This document shows positions 8,069-14,792 of a DNA stretch of 64,000 nt, piece by piece (the first letter of the stretch is position 1; each line of letters begins with the position of its first letter). Below the pieces are notes generated by a model that ran no database searches, was not told the DNA's origin, and was given only the letters and a program-made list of their open reading frames with translations. The DNA lies in assembly GCF_014302995.1 (NCBI RefSeq), contig NZ_CP060295.1, forward strand, positions 806,001-870,000, read 5' to 3'. This DNA comes from Variovorax sp. PAMC26660. Lineage in GTDB: Bacteria > Pseudomonadota > Gammaproteobacteria > Burkholderiales > Burkholderiaceae_C. A program made the translations under genes and the position numbers.

Positions 8069-8830
8069 TTGAAACTGTTCGATCTGTCCGGGCGCACCGC
8101 CCTCATCACCGGCTCCAGCAAAGGCATCGGCTTCGCGCTGGCACAGGCGCTTGGCGCTGCCGGCGCGCGCATCGTCCTCAATGCGCGCGATGCCACCGCG
8201 CTCGCCACGGCCCGCGATGCGCTGCGCGCCCAGGGCGTCGCGGCCGAAGCCGTGGCCTTCGACGTCACCGATGCCGCCGCGGTCGAAGCCGGCGTGGCCG
8301 CCATCGAAGCCGACATCGGCGCCATCGACATCCTCGTCAACAACGCCGGCATGCAGCACCGCGGGCCGTTCGCGGAGTTCCCGATCGATGCCTGGCACAA
8401 GATCACCACCACCAACATCGACAGCGTGTTCCTCGTGGGCCGTTTCGTGGCGCAACGCATGATCGAGCGCAAGCGCGGCAAGATCATCAACGTGTGCTCG
8501 GTGCAAAGCGAGCTGGGCCGCCCCGGCATTGCGCCCTACGCCGCCACCAAGGGTGCGGTGAAGATGCTCACCAAGGGCATGGCGATCGACCTGGGCAAGT
8601 ACGGCATCCAGGTCAACGGCCTCGGGCCGGGCTACTTCAAGACCGAGCTGACACAGACGCTGGTGGCCGACGAAGCCTTCACCTCATGGCTCTCGGGCCG
8701 CACGCCCGCCGGCCGCTGGGGCGACGTGCAAGAGCTGGGCGGCGCAGCCATCTTCCTGGCCTCGGACGCATCGAGCTTCGTCAACGGCCACATCCTCTAT
8801 GTGGATGGCGGCATCACCGCGAGCCTGTAG
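8069..8830 (+). CDS. SDR-family oxidoreductase, gluconate 5-dehydrogenase-like
   Basis: A 253-residue classical short-chain dehydrogenase. The cofactor motif TGSSKGIG is at 14-21, NNAG at 91-94, and the catalytic residues are Ser144, Tyr157 and Lys161 (YAATK). The C-terminus ends in the usual FVNGHILYVDGGITASL. The start is TTG 8069 with AGGAG 6 bases upstream; the longer frame upstream has no ribosome site. The pattern and neighbours fit gluconate 5-dehydrogenase (IdnO/Gno), interconverting 5-ketogluconate and gluconate, upstream of gluconokinase in the same operon. Substrate assignment within SDRs is weak from sequence alone. Confidence 0.85.
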   Translation: MKLFDLSGRTALITGSSKGIGFALAQALGAAGARIVLNARDATALATARDALRAQGVAAEAVAFDVTDAAAVEAGVAAIEADIGAIDILVNNAGMQHRGPFAEFPIDAWHKITTTNIDSVFLVGRFVAQRMIERKRGKIINVCSVQSELGRPGIAPYAATKGAVKMLTKGMAIDLGKYGIQVNGLGPGYFKTELTQTLVADEAFTSWLSGRTPAGRWGDVQELGGAAIFLASDASSFVNGHILYVDGGITASL

Positions 8831-8834
8831 CACC

Positions 8835-9398
8835 GTGTCCGACTCGGCGCAGCAGCAACGGCCCAGGCTGGCCGTGGTGGTGATGGGCGTGTCCGGCACC
8901 GGCAAGAGCAGCGTGGCTTCGGGCCTGGCCGGCCTGCTCGGCGTGCCGTGGGTCGACGGCGACGACCTGCATGTGCCCGAGGCCGTCGCACGCATGCGCG
9001 CCGGCCTGCCACTGGCCGATGACGACCGCTGGCCCTGGCTGGACCGCATCGGCGCCTGCCTGACCGATCGCACGGCCGCGCCCGGTGGCGTGGTGGTGGC
9101 CTGCTCTGCGCTGAAGCGTGCGTACCGCGACCGACTGCGCGGTGCAGTGCCGGATCTTGGTTTCGTCTTTCTCGACGGACCGCCGGCGCTCATCCGGCAA
9201 AGGCTGGAAGCGCGCCGCAATCACTACATGCCTTCAACGCTGCTCGACAGCCAGTTGCAGACGCTTGAAAAACCAGATGCCGATGAGCCCGACGTGCTGC
9301 ATGCGGACATCGGCGCACCCCTTGCGCTCATCGTCGCCAGCACCGGCGCGCAGCTTCTTCAACGCGCGAACGCAGCCTTCATGAAAGCGCCCGCATGA
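8835..9398 (+). CDS. gntK: gluconokinase
   Basis: A 187-residue P-loop kinase that phosphorylates D-gluconate to 6-phosphogluconate. The P-loop GVSGTGKSS is at 18-26, followed by the family motifs DGDDLH, RAGLPLADDDRWPWL, CSALKRAYRDRLR and MPSTLLDSQLQTLE. I use the GTG at 8835, four bases after the SDR stop; an ATG at 8883 would fall immediately before the P-loop and remove the first beta strand. The downstream dehydrogenase ATG overlaps this stop by 4 bases. This gene is the strongest evidence that the locus handles gluconate. Confidence 0.92.
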   Translation: MSDSAQQQRPRLAVVVMGVSGTGKSSVASGLAGLLGVPWVDGDDLHVPEAVARMRAGLPLADDDRWPWLDRIGACLTDRTAAPGGVVVACSALKRAYRDRLRGAVPDLGFVFLDGPPALIRQRLEARRNHYMPSTLLDSQLQTLEKPDADEPDVLHADIGAPLALIVASTGAQLLQRANAAFMKAPA

Positions 9399-10300
9399 CC
9401 TCTTCCAACTTGCCCGCCAGCCAGCGCGTGGCCGTGATCGGCGTCGGCATCATGGGCTCGGCCATTGCGCACCGGCTGCTCGAATGCGGCCACACGGTCA
9501 GCGTGTTCGACCTCGATCCACTCAAGGTCGCCGCGCTCCAGTCACATGGCGCGCAATCCGCCAGCACTGCGGCCACGGCCGCAGCCACGAGCGACTTCGT
9601 CATCACCAGCCTGAACTCGGCCGCCGTGGTGGAACGCGCGATCTTCGGCGAGGCCGGCATTGCCGCCGCGCCCGTCGATGCGCAACGGCTGCTGATCGAC
9701 ATGTCGTCCATCGACCCGCCCGCCACGCGCCGGCTGGCGCAGTCGCTGCGCGAGCGCACCGGCATGGGCTTCGTCGATGCGCCGCTCTCGGGCGGCGCGC
9801 CCAAGGCGCTGCTCGGCCAACTGACGGTCATGGCGGGCGGCAGCGCCGACGACGTGCAGCGCGCACGCGCCGTGATGGACAGCCTGTGCGCCAACTACAC
9901 GCACATGGGCGACAACGGCGCGGGCCAGACCACCAAGCTGGTCAACCAGCTCCTGTGCGCCATCGGCTTCCAGGCCGTGGCCGAAGCGGTGCGGTTGGCC
10001 GAAGCCGGCGGCGTCGATGCATCGAAGCTGCCCGCCGCGCTGGCCGGTGGCCGCGCCGACAGCCAGATCCTGCGCGAGTTCGGCCCCAAGATGGCCGTGC
10101 GCGACTACACGCCCACCGGCCGCATCGACAACATGCTCAAGGACCTCGAAGCAGTGCAGGCCTTTGCGCAGGTTCAACGCCTGCCCTTGCCGCTGACGGG
10201 CGCCGTCTCGGAGTTGCATCGCAGCTTCGTCGCGGCCGGCCTCGGTGCCGAGGACACGGCCGCGATGATGCGGCAGTTCAGCGGTTACGACCGCGCCTGA
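9395..10300 (+). CDS. NAD(P)-dependent beta-hydroxyacid dehydrogenase (3-hydroxyisobutyrate/tartronate-semialdehyde type)
   Basis: A 301-residue member of the beta-hydroxyacid dehydrogenase family. The Rossmann motif GVGIMG is at 16-21, the substrate loop DAPLSGGAPKALLGQLTVM starts at 128, and the catalytic lysine is Lys181 in GQTTKLVNQLL. The family includes 3-hydroxyisobutyrate dehydrogenase, tartronate semialdehyde reductase and the N-domain of 6-phosphogluconate dehydrogenase. At 301 residues without the phosphogluconate C-domain it is not a 6-phosphogluconate dehydrogenase. It overlaps gluconokinase by 4 bases, so it belongs to the same sugar-acid operon; its substrate is unresolved. Confidence 0.83.
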   Translation: MTSSNLPASQRVAVIGVGIMGSAIAHRLLECGHTVSVFDLDPLKVAALQSHGAQSASTAATAAATSDFVITSLNSAAVVERAIFGEAGIAAAPVDAQRLLIDMSSIDPPATRRLAQSLRERTGMGFVDAPLSGGAPKALLGQLTVMAGGSADDVQRARAVMDSLCANYTHMGDNGAGQTTKLVNQLLCAIGFQAVAEAVRLAEAGGVDASKLPAALAGGRADSQILREFGPKMAVRDYTPTGRIDNMLKDLEAVQAFAQVQRLPLPLTGAVSELHRSFVAAGLGAEDTAAMMRQFSGYDRA

Positions 10301-10347
10301 TCGATACACCGACACGTCCCACAGTTCAAACCCGAAAGAAGAAATCC

Positions 10348-10686
10348 ATGTTCATTCGCTGCGCGTTTTTCAGGGGCCAGGTCAAGGCTGGCATGGAGGA
10401 AGCCTTCAACCGCCACGTGCACGACAAGCTCGTGCCACTGTGGACCCGGTTCCCCGGTGCGCTCGAAGTGCGCGTGCTGCGACAGCTCGAAAGCGATGTG
10501 AGCGACCCCGAGTTGGCGATGGTGCTGTCCATCCGCTATGCGAGCCGCGAAGACATCGCACGCGCGCTGGATTCCCCCGTGCGCTACGAGAGCCGCGAAG
10601 TGTCGAAGGCGCTGTTCGAGATGTTCGACGGCACGGTCTTTCACACCGTGTTCAGCGCCGAGGAATTTCCGCTCGCCAAGGACTGA
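10348..10686 (+). CDS. small conserved hypothetical protein (possible dimeric alpha-beta barrel fold)
   Basis: A 112-residue soluble protein with no signal peptide or membrane segment. It starts with MFIRCAFFRGQVKAGMEEAF and is rich in charged residues. The pattern of a short beta strand, an amphipathic helix ending in LVPLWTRFPGA and a strand LEVRVLRQ recalls ferredoxin-like dimeric alpha-beta barrel proteins, but this is an impression of fold only. GAAAGAAGAAA precedes the ATG at a good distance, and it follows the dehydrogenase by 47 bases, so it is probably the last gene of the sugar-acid operon. I do not recognise the family. Confidence 0.7.
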   Translation: MFIRCAFFRGQVKAGMEEAFNRHVHDKLVPLWTRFPGALEVRVLRQLESDVSDPELAMVLSIRYASREDIARALDSPVRYESREVSKALFEMFDGTVFHTVFSAEEFPLAKD

Positions 10687-10723
10687 CAAGGAGTGAGCCG
10701 GCTGCGCCTGAAGCGGCACGCGC

Positions 10724-11458
10724 CTACAGCACGTCCTTCAGCTTCGCCCGCAACCGGCTGACCGCCTGACTGTGCAACTGGCACACGCGCGACTGGCTCA
10801 CTTCAAGCACCGCACCAATCTCTCGCAGGTTCAGCTCTTCCTCGTAGTAGAGCTTCAGCAGCAGCTGATCGCGCTCGGGCAGCGCCTCGATGGCCTCCAC
10901 GAGCTGGTGGCGAAAACCGCTCTCCAGCAATTGCTCCAGCGGGTCGTCGCTGCCGCGGCGGTCCTTGCGCGTGTCCTGCGCATGCATGTCGAGAAAGGGG
11001 TTGTCGGGCTCGCCCTTGGCGAAGTCCTCCACATACAGAAGCTGGCAGCCCTGGATCTCCTGCAGCATCGACTGGTAGGCCTCCAGGTCGATCTTCAGCT
11101 CCTTGGCGATCTCGCCTTCGGAGGGTGCGCGACCGAGCCGGTGGCCCAGCGCCTGGATGGCTTTCTCGATGCCGCGTGCCGACTGGCGCAGGCCGCGTGA
11201 GCCCCAGTCGTTGGCGCGCAATTCGTCGAGCATGGCGCCGCGGATGCGCTGGCTGACGAAGGTCTCGAACTGCGCGCCGCGATTGTCCTGGTAGCGACTG
11301 GACGCGTCCAGCAGGCCCAGCATGCCGGCCTGGATCAGGTCGTCCAGCTCCACGCTGGCGGGCAGCTTGGCCATCATCTGCAGCGCGATGCGGCGCACCA
11401 GCGGTTGGTGCTGCGCCAGCAGATGCGATTTCTCGATGGTTCCCTGTGCGGTGTACAC
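10724..11458 (-). CDS. fliA: RNA polymerase sigma-28 factor for flagellar operons (FliA)
   Basis: A 244-residue sigma factor of the FliA type that directs RNA polymerase to late flagellar and chemotaxis promoters. Region 2 is visible as LIQAGMLGLLDASSRYQ and FETFVSQRIRGAMLDELR, region 3 as IEKAIQALGHRLGRAPSEGEIAKEL, and region 4 as LPERDQLLLKLYYEEELNLREIGAVLEVSQSRVCQLHSQAVSRLR. The start is a GTG at 11458. It is the last gene of the flhB-flhA-flhF-flhG-fliA run and converges on the sugar-acid operon. Sigma-28-type promoters in this window (before fliC, flgK and two receptors) are its expected targets. Confidence 0.97.
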   Translation of the reverse strand: MYTAQGTIEKSHLLAQHQPLVRRIALQMMAKLPASVELDDLIQAGMLGLLDASSRYQDNRGAQFETFVSQRIRGAMLDELRANDWGSRGLRQSARGIEKAIQALGHRLGRAPSEGEIAKELKIDLEAYQSMLQEIQGCQLLYVEDFAKGEPDNPFLDMHAQDTRKDRRGSDDPLEQLLESGFRHQLVEAIEALPERDQLLLKLYYEEELNLREIGAVLEVSQSRVCQLHSQAVSRLRAKLKDVL

Positions 11459-11485
11459 GGCCGTCCTTTTCCGGTTTCTTCCAGG

Positions 11486-12331
11486 TCAGGCAGCGACCGC
11501 GTGCTGTGACGACGGCAACAGCGCGGCGGCGCGCTCGCCCGATGGCGCGCGCGATGCCGCCTCGCGCCACGGCCATCGCCCCATGTCATCGGCGATGCGC
11601 CGGAAATCGACAGCGGCGGCGCTCGCAGGAAAGGCCTCGACGACGGTCTGCCTCAGGCGCCATGCATCGGCCAGCCGCGGGTCGGAACGCACCCAGCCGG
11701 CCGGCTGCAGCGACAGCGCGAGATAGCGGCTGCCCGCATTGGCCAGGTTGCTCATGATCTTCTGCACGGCCTCGACATCGGCCACGCCGTTGACCAGAAA
11801 GTGCAGTTGCCTGAGCCCATGCGCGTAGTGCAGGCGCTTGATGCCCGCATACGCCGAGGTGATGGATGCGGGATGCGGTTGCAGCACCAGCAGCAGTTCA
11901 TCCGCGCATTGCGCCAGCGCCGACAGCCGGCCTTCTCCATCGAAGGCCGCATCGACGATGACGACGCCGCTGGGCCACATCGAACGCGGATCGGTCGCGT
12001 CGTCCGCAACACCGGGTGGCGCAGGCAGCACATGCACGCCGGAACCCGCGCGGGCGGCGGCCTTCTCGATGCTCAGGCGCTGGCTGGCGACATCGGCCAG
12101 GTTCCCCAGCGGATCGATGGCCCAGCCGTCGCAGGCTGATCGCGCTTTCGGGCAGTGCTCGTCCAGCAGCAGCACGTTCTTGCCTTGCTGCACCAGCGCC
12201 GCGCCCAGGCTCATGGCGGCCGTGGTGGCACCCGCGCCGGGGCCCATGCCCGCCACGGCGACAACCCGCGTCGGCGTCTGCGCGAGCAGGCGCCGCAGTC
12301 CGTCTGCCTGATCCGTGACCTGCTTGCTCAT
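11486..12331 (-). CDS. flhG: FlhG/FleN-like MinD-family protein with degenerate P-loop
   Basis: A 281-residue SIMIBI-class protein in the position of FlhG, immediately after flhF and before fliA. The first strand and loop read VVAVAGMGPGAGATTAAMSLGAAL, so the deviant Walker A of MinD/FlhG (GKGGVGKT) has no lysine at either position: the lysine before Thr is Ala. A later LLLDEHCPKARS and VVIVDAAFDGEGR correspond to switch regions. FlhG normally sets flagellar number together with FlhF. Loss of the P-loop lysine suggests it does not hydrolyse ATP conventionally and may act as a scaffold or inactive partner. The low-complexity C-terminus is not recognised. Confidence 0.8.
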   Translation of the reverse strand: MSKQVTDQADGLRRLLAQTPTRVVAVAGMGPGAGATTAAMSLGAALVQQGKNVLLLDEHCPKARSACDGWAIDPLGNLADVASQRLSIEKAAARAGSGVHVLPAPPGVADDATDPRSMWPSGVVIVDAAFDGEGRLSALAQCADELLLVLQPHPASITSAYAGIKRLHYAHGLRQLHFLVNGVADVEAVQKIMSNLANAGSRYLALSLQPAGWVRSDPRLADAWRLRQTVVEAFPASAAAVDFRRIADDMGRWPWREAASRAPSGERAAALLPSSQHAVAA

Positions 12332-12341
12332 GCGGTGCGCC

Positions 12342-14792
12342 TCACCCCATCTGCGCCAGTGCGCGAGGCGCCTGCGTGGGCGCGGTCGACTCGGTGCCCA
12401 GCGCTTCGAGCAGCAGGAAGAACTTGCCCACGCCCGCGCACAGCGCGCCGCCGGTCATCGGGCGGCCCGCACGCACGGGGCGCCCCGTCAGTTGGCTCAG
12501 CAGCATGCGCGTGCGCCCGGCCCAGTCGCCGTCCGACTGCAGCAGACGCCACACGGTGGTGCTCATCTGGCCGGCAATCAGCAGGCGCTTCATCATGTGC
12601 GGGTCGCCCAGCTCGCCCATGCCGCCGACCAGTTGCACGCCGTCGCGCATCAGGCGAAAGCACGGCTCTGCATCATTCGCCCAACCCTGCCATTGCGCGA
12701 GCTGCTGCGTGCCGACTTCGCTGCCGACGTTGGACAGCGCATAGCTTTGCGACAAGACCTTGCGGCTGCGCGCATCGATCACCTGTGTCGCCACGCAGCG
12801 CAGCATGGGCATGGCCTCGCGGTCGATGCCGGCGGCCAGGGCGGCTGCGCCGGGGCGCGGCACCACGTCGGCATGCGCCTCGCATTGCAGCGCGGGCTTG
12901 CCGCGGAAGCTCACGGGCCGCGCTTCACCGTACGCGAAGCCGATGCGTGCGAGCGTGCAGGCGCCGCCGGTGCGCGGATCGATCACCGCCGTCGAGCCCG
13001 GTGCGCGCGACAGCCAACGCTGGCCCGAGGCCTGCCACTGAACCACGAACTCGAGGCCGGGCAGCTTGCCCAGCACATGCACCAGCGACTTGCCGAAGTC
13101 CTGCTGACGCAGCCACTGCACCTGCCGCATGCCGGGCCTGCGCGCGGCATCCGTCGCGCCGCGTGTGGCGGCGGTGGACAGCCACTGGTTCGGCGCGGCC
13201 AGCGGCAGGCCCGTGCGGTCCGACAGCAACAGGCTGCCGTGGCATTCGTAGGCATCGCCGCTTTCGCTGGAGCGCAACCCGACCTGCCCGCACAGCGCGA
13301 GCACGTGGGTCTCGCAACCGGCTGCGACTTCGCTGCGGGCATGTTCCGACAGATCCTGCAGCACCGCCTTGTGGCCGATCGCATCGTCGCCCGCCTGGCG
13401 CCAGAGTCCGCGCGCGCGCTCGAAGCCGATCTGCGCACCGGCCAACGCGCTCGCTGCGGTGGCCAGTTCTTGCGCGTCGTGCGCCATGGCGCGAATCAGG
13501 TTCTGGTACTTCAGGCGCAGGCGATCAGTCTCGCCCTGTGCCTGCACCACCTGCGCCGACGGGCCCGCACCTGCGGGTTCATCGTGCAGATCGATTTCCG
13601 CGGGCACGAACAGCGGGCTGTGCTGGCGCGGCTGGAACACGCTGTCCACCAGTTGCGCGCGGTCGGCCTTCAGCAAATTCTCGGGCACCTTCTGGCCGCT
13701 GGAGATGTAGTGCACCGGCAGACGGTGGCGGATCACGGTGTCGATCAGCGCGCCCGGATGCGTGGCCTCGTCGACCTTGGTGAAGATGCAGCCCGTCAGG
13801 TCGTTGCCGTTGCGGTAGGCATGCACCACTTCGTTGAGTGTGTCGCCGTGGCTGGTCGCGTTGAGCAGCAGCAGCCGCTTGACCGGTCGGTGGCTGTTGC
13901 CGAACATGGCGATCTGCTCCGACACGGCCCTGTCGCGCTGGCTCATGCCGACCGTGTCGATCAGCACCATGTGCTTGTCGCGCAGGTCCTGCAACACGAG
14001 GTGCAGGTCGGCCGCGTCCTTCACGGCATACACCGGAACGTTGAGAATTTCGCCATAGATGCGCAGTTGCTCGTAGGCGCCGATACGGTAGCTGTCGGTG
14101 GTGACCAGCGCGAGCTTGTCGGCACCGAAGCGCATCACGCAGCGCGCGGCCAGCTTGGCCGTGGTGGTGGTCTTGCCCACGCCCGTGGGGCCCATCAGCG
14201 CATACACGCCGCCCTGCGCGAACAGCGCGTCTTCGTCTTCATGCACCGGCACCGCGCGAATGAGTTCGGAGCGCACGAAGGCCATGCCCTCTGCATAGCT
14301 CTGCCCGGTGGGCAGCTTCTCCAGCATGGCCTTGGACAGCCGCGCGCTGAAGCCGGCGCCGAGCAGCGTGCGCAGCAGGCGGCCGCGCACCGGGTCGCGG
14401 CGCTGCTTGTCGCTCCAGACCACGCTGGCGAGCTGTTCCTCGATCATTCCGCGCATCGAGTGGAGTTCGCTGAGCACAGCCGTGTCCGCCGGTGCAGCGG
14501 CAGCCGCTGCCGCGATCGCAGCGAGCGGCATCGGTGCCGGCGCAGCAACCGGCGCCACGGGCACGACGGGCTCGACCTGGATGGCGGGCGCGGCGTTCTC
14601 CATCGCGTCCTGCACATCGCCTTCGGCCATGGCGACGATCTCGACGCCCTCGGCCGTGGCGCGGTGGGTGAGCACGATGGCTTCGGCGCCGAGCGCCTCG
14701 CGCACCAGTCGCAGGGCCTCGCGGCCGGTGGCTGCGACGAATTTGCGTGCGGGGGTACGCACGTCGCGCATGTCGGTCTGCTGGGAATTCAA
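12342..14792 (-). CDS. flhF: flagellar biosynthesis GTPase FlhF with a long C-terminal extension
   Basis: An 816-residue protein. Residues 15-60 match the FlhF N-terminus (RKFVAATGREALRLVREALG), followed by an Ala/Pro linker (about 65-105) and the SRP-type NG GTPase. That domain has P-loop GPTGVGKTTTT (201-211), DSYRIGAYEQL (233-243), LIDTVGMSQRD (277-287) and TKVDEATHPGA (338-348), and ends near residue 390. FlhF proteins are commonly about 370-530 residues; here roughly 426 further residues follow without a stop or frame change. The extension is soluble, contains several Cys and Trp, and I do not recognise it. FlhF sets the site of flagellar assembly. The ATG overlaps the flhA stop by 4 bases. 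Confidence 0.93.
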   Translation of the reverse strand: MNSQQTDMRDVRTPARKFVAATGREALRLVREALGAEAIVLTHRATAEGVEIVAMAEGDVQDAMENAAPAIQVEPVVPVAPVAAPAPMPLAAIAAAAAAAPADTAVLSELHSMRGMIEEQLASVVWSDKQRRDPVRGRLLRTLLGAGFSARLSKAMLEKLPTGQSYAEGMAFVRSELIRAVPVHEDEDALFAQGGVYALMGPTGVGKTTTTAKLAARCVMRFGADKLALVTTDSYRIGAYEQLRIYGEILNVPVYAVKDAADLHLVLQDLRDKHMVLIDTVGMSQRDRAVSEQIAMFGNSHRPVKRLLLLNATSHGDTLNEVVHAYRNGNDLTGCIFTKVDEATHPGALIDTVIRHRLPVHYISSGQKVPENLLKADRAQLVDSVFQPRQHSPLFVPAEIDLHDEPAGAGPSAQVVQAQGETDRLRLKYQNLIRAMAHDAQELATAASALAGAQIGFERARGLWRQAGDDAIGHKAVLQDLSEHARSEVAAGCETHVLALCGQVGLRSSESGDAYECHGSLLLSDRTGLPLAAPNQWLSTAATRGATDAARRPGMRQVQWLRQQDFGKSLVHVLGKLPGLEFVVQWQASGQRWLSRAPGSTAVIDPRTGGACTLARIGFAYGEARPVSFRGKPALQCEAHADVVPRPGAAALAAGIDREAMPMLRCVATQVIDARSRKVLSQSYALSNVGSEVGTQQLAQWQGWANDAEPCFRLMRDGVQLVGGMGELGDPHMMKRLLIAGQMSTTVWRLLQSDGDWAGRTRMLLSQLTGRPVRAGRPMTGGALCAGVGKFFLLLEALGTESTAPTQAPRALAQMG

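Noticed and set aside
9395..10300. 6-phosphogluconate dehydrogenase
   Set aside because: The protein has the NAD-binding and beta-hydroxyacid catalytic motifs but, at 301 residues, lacks the C-terminal phosphogluconate domain.
10687..10723. Terminator between the small sugar-acid operon protein and fliA
   Set aside because: Only GCCG/CGGC pairing is visible in the 37-base convergent gap; not supported.
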